Below, piece after piece: positions 1 to 11,437 of a stretch of 64,000 nt of DNA (position 1 is the stretch's first letter; the number at the start of each line of letters is the position of its first letter). A program made the translations under genes and the position numbers. Source of the stretch: Eremomyces bilateralis CBS 781.70 (Eukaryota > Ascomycota > Dothideomycetes > Eremomycetales > Eremomycetaceae); NCBI RefSeq assembly GCF_010015585.1, contig NW_022985082.1, forward strand, positions 363,150 through 427,149. The letters run 5' to 3'. The notes under the pieces are model-generated. The model was not told the DNA's origin. It saw nothing but the letters and a program-made list of their open reading frames with translations, and searched no databases.

Positions 1-533
1 CGTTCAACTCGCAGGAAGGCTTGTTGTTCACTCCCTCGTACGTCACGAATGAGGAGGCTTTCCGCAACTACACTGCCATCTCCCTACCCACGATCGAACC
101 AGAAACCCTGGATTATCTTTTCACCGAGTTATATCCACCGGTATTCGATGGAAGCACCCCATACAAAGACCACATCGGCCGTGCCGCCTTCTCCACATCC
201 GAGTCGATCTTCATATGCAACACCCGCTACCTCGCAACGGCATATGGCGGGAAGACCTTTGGCTACGAATTTACCATCTTTCCCGGCCTGCATGGACTCG
301 ATCTTCCCTACACGTTCTACGATGGCGAGCCGGCGAAGGTAACCGGCAACGTCAACATTGCGTTGGAGCACCAGCGTGCCATCGTGTCCTTTGCGAAGAG
401 TGGCGATCCGGGATTCCCGGTGTACGGGGCGAATTCAACCATCCGGATTTACGGTTCGGCCGGCGTAAGTACAGCGAGAGATCCGAATGCTAATAAGAGA
501 TGCGACTGGTGGCAAAAGGCTCTGTACGCTTGA
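1..533 (+). CDS. Type-B carboxylesterase/lipase, C-terminal part (5' end outside window)
   Basis: The frame is open from base 3 and ends in TGA at 531-533, giving about 176 residues of the C-terminal end of a carboxylesterase type B (alpha/beta-hydrolase) protein. The best landmark is GLHGLDLPYTF (bases about 286-318): the His in this 'HGxxLPYxF' setting is the catalytic-triad histidine of the family. Upstream, SESIFICNTRYLA followed by FGYEFTIFPG matches the usual strand-helix order before that His. The region after it (ALEHQRAIVSFAKSGDPG) corresponds to the 'W..F...GDPN' stretch near the end of fungal esterases. The nucleophile elbow and acidic residue lie left of the window, so activity and secretion cannot be judged. 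No intron is seen in the visible part. Family assignment is firm; substrate is unknown. Confidence 0.85.
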   Translation, partial: FNSQEGLLFTPSYVTNEEAFRNYTAISLPTIEPETLDYLFTELYPPVFDGSTPYKDHIGRAAFSTSESIFICNTRYLATAYGGKTFGYEFTIFPGLHGLDLPYTFYDGEPAKVTGNVNIALEHQRAIVSFAKSGDPGFPVYGANSTIRIYGSAGVSTARDPNANKRCDWWQKALYA

Positions 534-2700
534 TTTGATCTTTCTGTGCCAGGGAAGTATGGTGATCCCGCATCATATGGCAATTTAAAGTCGAAGGTGC
601 TGTTAATACGCATTCGTCAGGTTCATACCTGATGGGCCGAAGAATAATGAAGTACTGGAGAATATGTAATGTAACTCTGACGGACTTCTAAAACTCTTAG
701 TTAACTTTAATTATTATATCATATCAATAGTCTGGTGAATTAGGGCATTCAGCTACTGCTATTGCCCGAACAAAGACACTCTCCGGCTCTCAGACAGGAG
801 ACTCAGATGCGTCGTAAGCTTAACTCGTCCCAATTCAGATCGTTGAATCGGGATGATTTCCGAAATTCTCCGATCTTAGGTTGTTGAATACCCGTTTTAT
901 GCGATTTGGACCCTTACCTACCTAAGTAAGATGGCTTCTCGGCGTGGATTCATTTAGAGGTTGGCAGTCATTCCCGTCAAATAGGACGGAATGAAGACGC
1001 TCTAGTGTGGCGTCGCCTCCTACGTCATCTGAATTATGATCGACGATGCATGTTCTCTATTTCGATTCTCAGGAAGCGCTTACACTAAGCTGAGAATGAA
1101 GTCTATAAGTTTCACGACTATGATCTAGATCTTCTATTATGTCTAGGAACCCCATGTGAAGTCTCAAAATCCTATCATGATATCCAACTTTGCGCATGTC
1201 TCCGCCACTGTCTGCCACACCTTAACCTTGTGTTGAGACCATACAAAACTGACAGAAGCACAACCAGTTCTCTAAGCAGCAGTGATAGGCAGGCACTGAC
1301 GAAGGCGAGTTAGTCGGGCGTACATAATGGAAAACGTGGGCGTCTGACGGGCTCGTTCGGACGCAAGGAGCGGCTGAGCGAATTCGGTAGTTGATCAGTC
1401 ATGGCTCGCCATCCTATTTCGGAAAATACGAAGCTTGTTTTGATGTGTTTGAATCAAGGAAGCAGTCGAAATACCGCAGGCTGTTGATTGGGAGTGGGGC
1501 GGGGCGACCGATGACGTCCTTTTCGAGCACAATGTGAATCTAGGCCTTTCCGGATGTGACGAGAACATAGGCTGAGGAACGAGTGAGACTAGATAACTAG
1601 CGCAGTGTTTGCGATAAAGTTGAAGCTTATCTTGCTCATACGGTTATCAAATCGACGCCGAAGTAAATAGACATATCAGAACAGGAATCCGAAGGGGAAA
1701 CAGGATCACCCTTATCACGTACTAACCTTATCGGACTACCCACCCGTTCGGCGGAAATATGTCCGAAAGACCAATCAGGATCCCCGAATGATTCAACCTA
1801 AAATCCCGCCACCATAGTACGGGTACCCATCACCCAACTTGGTTCGGCAGACCGGTCCGGATGCATGGACAGCGGATCGCAAGTTCGCTGCTCGAAAGTC
1901 GAACCCTCACGTCTCTCAAACGAGTGGTGAGAGTGTGAGAATGTGAGACACGAAGCGATAATGCTCACTGGTGTATTCGACCAGATCAGAGGGGGAATGG
2001 AGACGAACCAAGGAATGTTGAAGTACAGGACCTGTCCACCAGCATGTAGGAAGCCAGAGGGAGGAGTTCCTTAAGAATCGCGTCCAAGGCGTGGTATCTC
2101 GATCGTCGATTCAGAGCACGTCTTACTTAGGAGAGATGTTGTCGTCATATCGCGGACAAATAACTTTTATCACCATCGGCTCGATTATTTGATAAAGTTT
2201 AAATACCCAAATACACTTGTTGCGCTGCGCAACACCTCGAGCTCCTCAGTCAAGACTCGATTTTTGACGTACCGGTGACCGCATCATACCACCATCTCCA
2301 CCTCGATCGAAGTATTACGGAGCCCAGCATTAGCTGCACAGTGCGCACGCATCAGGCATGCTCACACCATATTTGTAACCTGAAGGCTGAAGTACACTGT
2401 ACACGAGCTGGACGAAGCAGGGTCTCTCGTACGTGGACCGGACGTCTTAACACGATCGAGTCCTGGAAAGCTGCTTCCGCCATCCCACCAACTTCATACC
2501 ATCCTTGCTTCACGACTCGTACTCTATTACACCAAGACTTTCTTGCCCCTACTTTTTTCCCTTCCACCTGGAACTCCTCCCCTCTCACCTAATTTCCCAT
2601 CTGCTCACAAACCTACCACCCACATCGAACCTTTCCCATCCTCAATTCCATGCAAAAGATGCGAATGCCATCCGACTAGGTCATGTCACCATCACCGATT
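534..2700. other. Intergenic region, no gene supported
   Basis: About 2.1 kb with frequent stops in all frames and no recognisable coding, RNA or transposon signature. The last 150 bases (about 2510-2660) are strongly CT-rich on the plus strand, as is usual just upstream of transcription starts in filamentous fungi, and probably belong to the promoter of the gene at 2777. Confidence 0.6.
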
Positions 2701-2773
2701 AGGAATCCCGACAGGGTGAGCTCCCCAGAAATCTTGCTGGAAACAAATTCCGTCCGCTAACCTCCGTACACAG
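2510..2773 (+). promoter_or_regulatory. CT-rich promoter/leader with probable 5'-UTR intron
   Basis: A pyrimidine-rich stretch (2510-2660) precedes a canonical small intron: donor GTGAGC at 2716, branch CTAAC near 2758, acceptor CAG at 2771-2773 (58 bases). The intron ends just before the ATG at 2777, so it would sit in the untranslated leader. Inferred from sequence only. Confidence 0.45.
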
Positions 2774-2776
2774 GAT

Positions 2777-3289
2777 ATGGACTTCACGTTACACAAGTAC
2801 TATCTCCTCTCTAACGAGCACGATCTCCTCCGCCAACGCCTCTCCAACAACACCCCCCAAGTCTACCCAATGATCGTCCCCGAATCCTCCTCCAACTCCC
2901 CCCCGTCGACATCCAGCACCCGCCGCACCAGCACGAGCACCAGCACCGCCGCCTCCTCCCTCTACAACTACAACTACACCGCCCCTATCCCCGCCCTCCC
3001 CGGCCACTCCCACTCCTCCGACGAGAGCGCCCTCTACTCCGCGTCGTCCTCGCCGCCCAACTCCGCGCAGCTGCACGCGGACGAGGCCAAGCTCTTCGAC
3101 ATCAACCATCAGATCAAGGCGACGTTGACGGAGCTGCTCAATGCGCCGAGCGTGCGGCATGACGAGCGGATGCGGGCGTGGGTGCAGGAGCGGCTGATGG
3201 ACGCGGAACAGGAGTTGAAGCGGCAGAGGCGGCGGAGGAGTAGTATTGAGCGGGAGGGGTTGGAGCATGCGAGGGCAATGATGGCCTGA
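2777..3289 (+). CDS. Conserved fungal hypothetical protein with charged C-terminal helix
   Basis: A 170-residue protein read without introns from ATG at 2777. Residues about 1-25 (MDFTLHKYY start) look ordered. Residues about 38-95 are a Ser/Thr/Pro-rich low-complexity linker. Residues about 100-165 form a highly charged helix (DEAKLFDINHQIKATLTELL, then an RMRAWVQERLMDAEQELKRQRRRR-type stretch). I recognise the C-terminal half as resembling a conserved uncharacterised protein of Aspergillus-like fungi, from memory. The start is supported by a likely 5'-UTR intron (2716-2773: GTGAGC donor, CTAAC branch, CACAG acceptor) ending three bases before ATG, and by a CT-rich leader. The Arg run could be a nuclear signal. 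No function can be given. Confidence 0.65.
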   Translation: MDFTLHKYYLLSNEHDLLRQRLSNNTPQVYPMIVPESSSNSPPSTSSTRRTSTSTSTAASSLYNYNYTAPIPALPGHSHSSDESALYSASSSPPNSAQLHADEAKLFDINHQIKATLTELLNAPSVRHDERMRAWVQERLMDAEQELKRQRRRRSSIEREGLEHARAMMA

Positions 3290-5989
3290 GGCGATGGTGA
3301 TTGCTATGTGGAAAACGCGTGTTATGACTGGAGTTATCGAGGACTGTTATGAGCGACGGTGGTACCAACGGAGTACAAGCCACCCCTGTGCGACTGCTGT
3401 TGGAACAAAAGTGAAGGTGTTTGGATTTCTTGGGTGTTTGTTTAGGGTAACGAACTTGGTCCCATGCCACGGTATGACGATAAGGCGTTTCATCAGGAGC
3501 AGGGGGATCAGGATGTTCCGATTCAACGATTATGACGGTCAAAGGGAACGGACGGTTTCGTCCTAGGATGGAGGGGCTTGAGAGCCATGGTGGTTCACTG
3601 TCACGACTTATGCTGTCCATCGCATCCTTCCCGTGATCAAGTCATGGGGCACGAGGTGCTGCAGTGAGAGTTTGCTCGTATGAAGCAGATGTACTGTGTA
3701 AGGTACCTATCGTACGATATCAATAGCTATCATAAGCTCTCTATTTTAACCTAGAGGGTAATATTTCTGTTCCCATCACTCAGCTGCCAGCAGATTGTAC
3801 CCAATGCAGACTATATAGTGTCCCTGCTCTCTAATCACTGCGCGGAGTACGCCTTAACATGAACATCGCCCTATCAAATTCCGGCGGCAGAAACTCTGTA
3901 CGAAGCAGTTGAAACGGGGGATATGGAGTCAACGTGAGATCGATCGAACTGTCGTTGAGTGTTGCTCATTCAAGGGGAAGGGGTTGAACAGTAATTAGCT
4001 CGGACTAGGGTTGGGCATGGATTCAAGAAAGCGAAGAGCTTCGTTAGCATGCACCATTTAACATCCGCTTTTAAGCATCTTTTCATAATCAGTTCCATTT
4101 TCTCATCACTCAATTCAATAAATCACGACTACCTCGCCCGGACACGTAAGCTCAAAGGCATTACCAACACGCAGAACCATTAGCCGAGAACTGCAACCCG
4201 ACGCGAACCGCAAGCGTGAGCGGCCCTCCTCTGCAGCCTGTATGCAACGCCCGCATGCATCCCGCACTTAATCTGCACCTCCGCCTGATTCCGCGGACGT
4301 GACTTCGCTCGTGCGGGGAAACGTCGCGACCAGATAGGTCGAGATCAGAGCGGACTGCTGCCCAATGTGCTTTGTTGTCAATCCTTCATTGCGTAGGTTC
4401 CGACACGCGCTGGCGTTGCTGGGTTGATGTAGGTACGGACAACCGGTGTACGCCGCGGGCGTATGCACGTCGTGCAGAACGCTGTTGGGAGAGGGAGAGG
4501 GCAGGTGGAGTTGGGAGCATGACAAGCTGTCAACTGCTGCATATACTTCCGCAGCATCTAGGGTACTCGTCGCTTCGCTGCTGGCATGCGATCTCATATA
4601 GTCTTGGGGACCGGGACATCCAACTCTTCCACTTGGTCCGGAGTACCTCTACTTCCGGACTTTGCCATTGTTTGCTCATCCTGGCCAGTGGAATGGGGGG
4701 CACTATATCATGCAGAACCTTGGCTGGCTGACTTCCGATGCAGCAGCAGATCAGGTGCCCGCATGAATTGCAAAGAAAGGGTCGAACCTTAGCCAGGTTC
4801 TAGCGGCGACTTGCTTATTTTGCGACCGTCTCACCGAGACACTCTAGTCACGGTCAGAAGGTATGTCTCTCCGTTGGGTCAGTGAGGGAAATGGATCAAA
4901 CTTGATCTCGAGGATCACCAACCAGCGCCGTAGATTCACCATTGGGATACGCTGTTCGAGTACCGCTAAGAAGTCTAGTCTGCTAAGCTAGTTTTCTCGA
5001 CATCAACATCACCCTCATGTGACTGTATAGGTCAACTGACGGTAAAGCAGTCTCGAGAACAGTACCCTTCAGGACCTTCAGGGCTGGGCGGAAGGGTCAC
5101 AATCCCGTAAAAGAACGAAATGATGGCGATAGGTGCAATCTGCTTGGACCAACTCATGGTGGTTGTCATGAGCTCTCGTATCGCCTTTTTTGGGGAAGTA
5201 TGAGAGTAATGGAGATGGGTTATCTCACTGTCCTCACTAGACTTGAGTGCATCAAACTAGGGAGTTTGTAGGCTCCTTCTCTTTCAGTCGGACCAATGTT
5301 CCCCTTGATGTACGGTACCTGTAAGTCGCTTCCATTTTCCTAAACCGTTAATAGTTGGGTTGGGTATCAGTTGTTGTCTTGATTGACACAAGGCATCATG
5401 AAATGTGCGGATAGTTTGGGAGCAGCAATCAGCGCAAGGCTTCCGATAGATTAAAACTGCCAGATCTTGATAGTCTGGATTGTCTCACGAGTTGGCATCG
5501 GTCTCTTCTTCTATGTGGACTCTGTAGACGGCACGATCGATGCCGGTATGTTCATGCTGTTTTCACCTGGCTCGAGAAGTGCAAGTCTTGTCATGACAGC
5601 GGATGTTTTACCATGCACGTGTTATCCAACTGCAATCCACCCCTCAACTTGCTCAGGACCTTTTCTTTCGAAGTTGTTGGATGTGAATGAAGTCTTTGCT
5701 GTTGGTGGAGGATTCAACGGAAGGGGAGTCACATGCAGCGTGTGCTTAGCGCGTTTCCATCGAACGCGTGTTATTGGCCCCGACGCGTCAGAGTCGCCAA
5801 AGTCATTTCAATAATTACGAATTACCTCCTCCAGCGCCTCCTGGCTCCTATCCTGTATTTGCTCCCCTGCACACTTCCTGCGTCAAAGACGTATCCTAGA
5901 CTTCGCAATATTATTGCACTACCGACTGGCTGGGTTTACCATTTTAGGGTACTATTGGACTGCAGTGACGACACAGTTTGTGTGCAGCA
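3290..5989. other. Intergenic region, no gene supported
   Basis: About 2.7 kb between the small conserved gene and the nuclease gene. Several short open frames occur on both strands (for example 4372-4731 and 5467-5814), but none starts well, shows a domain or is extended by plausible splicing. No repeat or transposon signature was recognised. Confidence 0.55.
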
Positions 5990-7795
5990 ATGGGAATCCC
6001 AGGGTAAGTTGCCTCTAACCTTGGGGATATAGTTGTCTGGCTAACAGCTCTCACATCCAGGCTCTGGGACGTCCTAGGAGGCGGCCAGATTGTCTCTCTT
6101 GCAGAATACTCCGCGAATCACTTCCAAAAGACGGGGAAACCTCTCAGAATTGCTATTGACGAACCGACCTTTCGCTTTCGTAACCTTACTCCAGCACAAG
6201 TCAAGACGATAAAAGACAGTACGTCCCTGTTCATATTCTATCTTAACCCGGTTCCGGATCGATATCATCGCGGCAGTGTATTGTCTGGCTGACTTTATGG
6301 AATAGAAGTGCCTGCAGCGAACCCAATTGAGAAGGCTATCTTGGACATCGTGTTCCGGTTGCTCCGATGGAATATTGAATGTGTCTTCGTCTTTGACGGA
6401 CCGAGCCGGCCCTGGAAACGAGGCAGGCCGAGTGGCATGCCACACTATGAGGAACAGAGACTTTTAAAAGAGCTTTTGCGATATATGAGAGTGCCGATCT
6501 GTGAAGCCCCGGGAGAAGCAGAAGCGGAATGTGCGGCCCTTCAAAGCACTGGCATTGTAGACGCTGTTTGGACGGATGACGGCGATGCGTTCATGTTCGG
6601 ATGTACAACGCTCATTCGCTTCTGCAAGGAGGTCGACGTGAAGACGGGGAAGGAAGTGAAACGAAGGAAGAACCAGGGACGAGACGAAGAACTGGACAAC
6701 GCAGAAGGAGCCGGTGCCCACAATGCGTCAAAAGGCAAAGCGTCCCAGGGGAAGAGCCGAACTCATGTCCGAATTTATACCCAGGAAGACCTTCAAAAGG
6801 GCGGACTTGATCGCGCCGGAGTTACGGCCTTCGCAGTCCTCAGTGGGGCTGATTACGACACCAAAGGGATAACAGATTGCGGCCCCAGAAAAGCCCTACA
6901 AGCAGCACGCGCTGGCTTAGGAGCCTCTCTCGTGCAGTGCCCATTAACGCAATTGCATATGTGGCGGAAAGAAGTCGTCGACTTCTTCCCTGGACTTAGA
7001 GTTGAGCTAGACTGGCCAAACTCACGACATGTCGGACACTACCGCAACCCGAAGGTGGGCTCAGCCGAGGATCACGCAAGGGTTGGCGCCTATCTGGATG
7101 GTATGCTGAAGAAAAGATTTGATCTCGAAGCACTCCGGAGGTTCCTCGCGGGCCGTTTTAATTTATGGACAAAGGGCTTCATGGAGAATATATGCCCGAT
7201 TATCCTGACACGATCGCTGGTGCAAACGGAGCCTGATCAACGGGCTGCTAACCGGGTGTTTAACATCACAATAAAACGTCGCCGAAAAGTCAACGGGGAA
7301 TATCCGCAGTCCGCCGAGATCAAGGTTACATACTCTCCTCTCTCGGTCATGCCATCGATCAATCTCAAGCAAAAATGGGAACGTGCGAGCGACTCAACGA
7401 TGGCACAGAAGAAGTTCGAGGAAGAAAATAATCGGGACCATACCCAGCCACTTGAGTGCGAGTTGCTTGATCGCGTGCTTCGACACGGGCTACCAGCAGA
7501 CATCTTTGAGCAACCAGAGAAGCCAAAGCAGTCACGGAAGAGGAAGAGCGTCGATGGCGAGGGAAGTGAGGAACCCGCAAACAAGCCAAAGCGCGGGAGA
7601 CCTCCGAAGAAATCACCTGCCCCGACCACCGACACTGTTCCAAGCGAACCAGCTTTGTTCAGTACCCCAAGGGGTGAGACCAGGGAGGAGACCGTTTCGA
7701 GAGGGCCGCCCTCAGCTTCGGCTGCCAGAGCACCTGCGAGACGGCCAGTATTCATTCCGCCTCCTATATTCCATGACCCATTCCCTCAAGGCTAA
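5990..7795 (+). CDS. XPG/Rad2-family structure-specific endonuclease (GEN1/Yen1-like)
   Basis: Three exons: 5990-6003, 6061-6218 and 6306-7795, giving 553 residues. The first exon has only 14 bases (MGIPG); joining it to exon 2 restores the family's invariant start MGIPGLWDVL. The N-terminal nuclease part ends in IAIDEPTFRF, the I-region has GEAEAECAAL (about residues 127-136) and WTDDGDAFMFG (about 147-157), and SGADYD lies near 240. The acidic residues of the XPG active site are all present (about D88, E128/E130, D149/D151, D240/D242). A helix-two-turn-helix-like stretch (GITDCGPRKALQ) follows. The C-terminal 120 residues are basic and Pro-rich with an AT-hook-like KRGRPPKK. Length and layout fit the fungal GEN1/Yen1 group, which cuts Holliday junctions and flaps in the nucleus. 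It is not FEN1, as no PCNA-box was seen. Start and splice sites are well supported; the exact subfamily is inferred. Confidence 0.88.
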
Positions 7796-8031
7796 CACCT
7801 GAAATGGCGGGGAGGTACAAGAGAACCCTAGAGGTCATCGATCTCACCTGAAGACTGGAGAACTTCTTTTGAATTGCCTCCACATTAAATGAGGGTTGAT
7901 GGCCTGGTATTCTTGTACCTTGGAAACGGCCACCACCAATAATATTCCCACGGTTTCACTTTCAAGAGCACTGCTGGGATCTCGGTTTCTTCCCATGGGA
8001 CATTAATAATCAATCGCTGGCTTACACGCCG

Positions 8032-9975
8032 TCATGATTCCTCCGCTATCGAGCGAATTGGATCCGACTGATTCCAACCATCAAGCAACACCAAGTCTGC
8101 CTTAGGGATCTTAACTTCGGCTCCCCCCGAGCCTGAAGGGTTGTTGACCTTCAGCGCAAGCACATATCTCTCGACACCTCTGCTAAGTCCCGGACCAAAC
8201 AACGATCTCGGCGCACGTCGAAATGACACCGAAACAATCCGTTGCCCTTTCTTCGTCGTTCGTGGCCACCTTGCGCGGTCAGATGAGCGATTGATGGAGA
8301 AGGGTAGACCTCGGACGGGAAGGGCCATGAATTTGTGGGGTTCCAGCCGCTCAATGTCGCACCATAAGGCGCCGTTTTGAAGTCCGAAGGAGACGATGAA
8401 GTCAATGGACGGCGAGTCGATATGGAACACCGCCAAGGCTGCTGAGACATCCTCTCTCATCTTGTTTCGACCTGGTACCGGGCAGATGGGGGATGGGGGT
8501 GGGCTCCGTCTCTCGGTATCCATTATGCACTGCAAGGATGCATCTTCGAGGTTTCGGTCACATAGGTCATGAAATTCTTGCGTTGTGTCAGATGGACCTC
8601 CAGGGGTGACGGGCAAGTGGAAGTTCTCCTCAACAAGTCTGCCGCGCTCTCTTATGATTAACAGATGTCTTGTTCTTGAGACCTGGAGTTGATGATCCGT
8701 TGTGACGTACACCTTCTTCATCGGTGAGATCATGTCATCGAGTAACTGCTTCCGGGTTCGGAGAGGCGTCTGCTCGGCATAGATGGAGTGGTATTTGAAA
8801 TGAATCTTTTGCTCCCTGCTATTATGGCAGAGGATCTCGTCACCTTTCTTACTGTTTGCAAATATCCCTCCAGTGGCTACGGCAAACCCGGCTAGGAGGT
8901 TCCGACGATACTGTCCGGTATCCTTACTGGTTGACTCAAGACAGATGCAGAGGCCGCCCTGCGGCAGCATTGCAACACATGCCCAAGTATAACCAGTCTG
9001 TGGGTCGTCGGCGAGAAGTAGACCAATGTGGAGACCTCTGCTAGTCATCGTAGGAGGCGGAAGCTCTATAATGTCGGACCTTGAGAGCCGCGCGATATAC
9101 GTGAAGAGACCCTCTGAAATGTTTTTGAGTTCCAAGTAATGATGGATGGACCGATCAAGCTTGACGAGTTGCAAATCGAGTTCGCCGAAATCCGAGGGAC
9201 TGTGAGCAAGCACACCAGAAAAGGTTTCGCCAGCCCATCTCGGAAGACCCCTCGACCATGCAAGGATGGTATAATCCTCCGTAGTTTTCATGATTTCTTC
9301 CTGCAAGCGGGCGAACGCCTTGTGGCCTTCTCCGTACAGCATCGGCAGATGTACGTTAAACAGACCCATGAGGGAATATGCCCGATCTTCAATCCGGGTT
9401 GTGGATCGTTTCGATGCCCATGACATGCGTTCGGCGACGGTGCACTCAGCAGGGTTGTCGCCCAGCAACACCTGCACCCCTATCCCGGTCAGGGAAGAAA
9501 TAGCTTCCTGGATGCTCGACTTGGAACCAAGCTCCTCCCAGTTCACGTCGTAGAACTCAACTACAGCCGGCGCAATGAGCTCTTGAAGAGTCCAGCCTCG
9601 TCTCCACCATCTACTCTTCCCGAAGTCGGCATCCTGAGTCCCCGTCCTCGAGATATCCGAGAGGTACGCATAGCATATTCTCGAGCCTTTATACCACGAA
9701 TACATGGAGTTGATCGCCTCTGATAGCTCCGCGCTGCTACTCTTATCGATACAACAGGTGTCGATCCAGCAATATTCGAAGCCATCTGATGCCGCCTTGC
9801 GGCATGTTCCTGCGATCTTCTGGAACCCTGGCTTGGCCGAAGCCTTGTCGACATCCTGAATATCTTGGAAGGTCACTTCGCCTTGTCCCCAGGTGTGCGA
9901 AAGGATCACATATTCGGGAATGCCATCGCCATGGAACTCATGGAGAGTGTATTTCAAAGTATGCAAAAGCCGCAT
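8032..9975 (-). CDS. HET-domain (heterokaryon incompatibility) protein, HET-E-like N terminus
   Basis: An intronless 647-residue protein from an ATG at 9973-9975. The first about 250 residues hold the HET domain in canonical order: YVILSHTWG near residue 22, YCWIDTCCIDK near 68, SMYSWYKGSRICYAYLSD near 90, WWRRGWTLQELIAP near 122, then RTTRIEDRAYSLMGLF and the MLYGEGHKAFARLQEEI motif near 215. This set is typical of the HET-E/HET-D-like class of proteins that trigger vegetative incompatibility or cell death when non-self is sensed. The rest (about 260-647) shows no NACHT, WD40 or ankyrin repeats, so it lacks the partner modules of HET-E itself and resembles the many stand-alone HET proteins of Pezizomycotina. 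It converges on the nuclease gene, with 236 bases between the stops. The domain call is firm; the ligand and role are unknown. Confidence 0.9.
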   Translation of the reverse strand: MRLLHTLKYTLHEFHGDGIPEYVILSHTWGQGEVTFQDIQDVDKASAKPGFQKIAGTCRKAASDGFEYCWIDTCCIDKSSSAELSEAINSMYSWYKGSRICYAYLSDISRTGTQDADFGKSRWWRRGWTLQELIAPAVVEFYDVNWEELGSKSSIQEAISSLTGIGVQVLLGDNPAECTVAERMSWASKRSTTRIEDRAYSLMGLFNVHLPMLYGEGHKAFARLQEEIMKTTEDYTILAWSRGLPRWAGETFSGVLAHSPSDFGELDLQLVKLDRSIHHYLELKNISEGLFTYIARLSRSDIIELPPPTMTSRGLHIGLLLADDPQTGYTWACVAMLPQGGLCICLESTSKDTGQYRRNLLAGFAVATGGIFANSKKGDEILCHNSREQKIHFKYHSIYAEQTPLRTRKQLLDDMISPMKKVYVTTDHQLQVSRTRHLLIIRERGRLVEENFHLPVTPGGPSDTTQEFHDLCDRNLEDASLQCIMDTERRSPPPSPICPVPGRNKMREDVSAALAVFHIDSPSIDFIVSFGLQNGALWCDIERLEPHKFMALPVRGLPFSINRSSDRARWPRTTKKGQRIVSVSFRRAPRSLFGPGLSRGVERYVLALKVNNPSGSGGAEVKIPKADLVLLDGWNQSDPIRSIAEES

Positions 9976-10224
9976 ATTGCTCGAATGAACTAAATCAGGC
10001 TTGCATTAGAGAAATATCGGCATTCCATCAGCGAAGCAGGAGAGCAAGCGAATTTTGACCGGAAGGGGAGTTCCGACGACTACAAAAGCAAGTCAAAGTC
10101 GCAGCGACATTATGCTTCCGAAGGGTTGGACCTGGATCACAGATTGCAACTTGAGAGAGAGAGAGAGATTTCATACGCCCGTCAGGCCTCTCGGCGAGGC
10201 CCATGTGGGGAACTACCTGGGCTG
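9976..10224. promoter_or_regulatory. Upstream region of HET gene with (GA)n tract
   Basis: This divergent space upstream of the HET protein contains a short GA microsatellite at 10153-10168. The right border with the LINE remnant is approximate. No other motif is recognised. Confidence 0.35.
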
Positions 10225-11437
10225 ACTAATTACATACATTGGTGCCTTGTGGCCTTGTGCCCCCATTTTCTATCTCCGGTCTTCTAACTAGCTTCTATAT
10301 CTGCGGCTAACATAGGGAAATATTATAACTGTGTTAAGGGAATAAGATGGTCAGTTTGCTGAGTGCCTCTGTTCCTCTAGGTTCTGATCTAGAGTGACGC
10401 TGCTCTTACTCGGGCACAGCGTCGGGTCGGAGGGTTGAGACCATATAGTTAGTAGAAGGGAATGTATAACTAGGAGAGAAGGTGTGGGAGAGAAGGCGTA
10501 GAGGGATGTCATGTTCCTGGGTCTAGTGACTAGTCTTCCAGTGTCCTGGATAAACTGTATCGTTGCCGTAACTACTTCCATGTTCGGAGACCATCGTTTG
10601 ATCGGGCCGTCCTTTGGTTCTGATTCGTACGCTCCAAGGAGGAAAGGTAGGTCTCTTGCTCGGGCTCCCGCCACTGTCTTCAGTTGTTGTCTCTGTTCGT
10701 CCCATTCGTGCATTCTAGTATAAAGTGATGGACGCTCTCTGTTGCTCCGCATTCACAGTCGCTACTCTCGGCCTGCGCGATCTTGTAGAGGTAGCTGTTG
10801 AGGCGACAGTATCCTGATCTGGCTTGTACTAGTAGGGCTGCTTGGGCTCTTGATAGCTTGTCGTAGAGCTTTCTTGTGTGCCTGCTTGGTAATGCTTTGT
10901 CGAGGCCCTTCGCGAGACGTCCTATCTTTTTAGCGAGAAAGGCTTTTCTCTTTACCTCTGGCTGGCTCCTTCCTTGCGTGATCGCGTGTCTTAGTACTAT
11001 GGTATGCTCTTTTGGTCCGGATCCGGTGGTAGTAGCCGATTGGGCGAGGTCGTGAGCTCTCTCGTTACCTTGTATTCCCTTGTGCGCTGGCACCCAATGG
11101 AAGGTGAAGGTGAACCCTCTTTTCTTAGCCTCTGCTAGTTTTTGGAAGATCTCCTGGAGAGGTTTACTCTTTTTCCATTGCGGTCTTTTGATCGTGCCTA
11201 GGGCCTTCTGGCAGTCGGATAGGATATAACATTGGTCGAGATTCCAGCCTATTGCCGGGATCTTAGCGGTTGCTTCTGAGATGGCTTCCGAGATAGCTAT
11301 AAGCTCCGCTTGATTGCAACTTGAAGCTTTGTGTCGGCGATAGGCATGTGGATTCGCAATACCCATCATCATGTGACTCAATTCTATTGTTCTGGCTAAC
11401 AACTGCCTCCCGCTGGTTCTTAGTTTGAACCACATCC
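10225..11437 (-). mobile_element. 5'-truncated Tad-like non-LTR retrotransposon (LINE)
   Basis: The minus strand carries the RNase H region and 3' tail of a LINE ORF2 (separate entry). Downstream of the reading frame, about 150-300 bases (10225-10500) have the look of fungal Tad-clade 3' UTRs, including an AAAATGGGGGCACAAGGC stretch (complement of about 10245-10270) and a TATGTAATTA-like end. The reverse transcriptase and endonuclease domains are absent, as expected for 5'-truncated insertion. Both borders are estimates, since I could not define a target-site duplication. Confidence 0.75.
10351..11435 (-). pseudogene. LINE ORF2 fragment: RNase H plus C-terminal zinc motif, frameshifted
   Basis: From 11435 to about 10705 the minus strand encodes an RNase H-like domain: NQAELIAISEAI (catalytic Glu), YILSDCQKALGTI (Asp), FHWVPAHKGIQGNERAHDLA (His and final Asp). 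It is followed by the helix-rich tail and a CECGATESVHHFILEC zinc motif, which is the standard C-terminus of Tad/I-type ORF2. The first catalytic Asp (the YTDGS motif) is missing because the copy is truncated at its 5' side. Near 10705 the frame shifts; the homologous tail (MHEWDEQRQQL, DLPFLLGAYES, WSPNMEVVTATIQFIQDTGRL) continues in another frame to about 10520. The two together show a dead copy. The plus-strand reading frames over it are shadows. Confidence 0.85.

Noticed and set aside
2275-2592. 105-codon plus-strand open frame
   Set aside because: Begins with GTG, lies in the CT-rich promoter of the next gene and shows no domain.
4268-4792. Overlapping frames on both strands (up to 119 codons)
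   Set aside because: Low-complexity random composition, no start context, no splice extension and no family resemblance.
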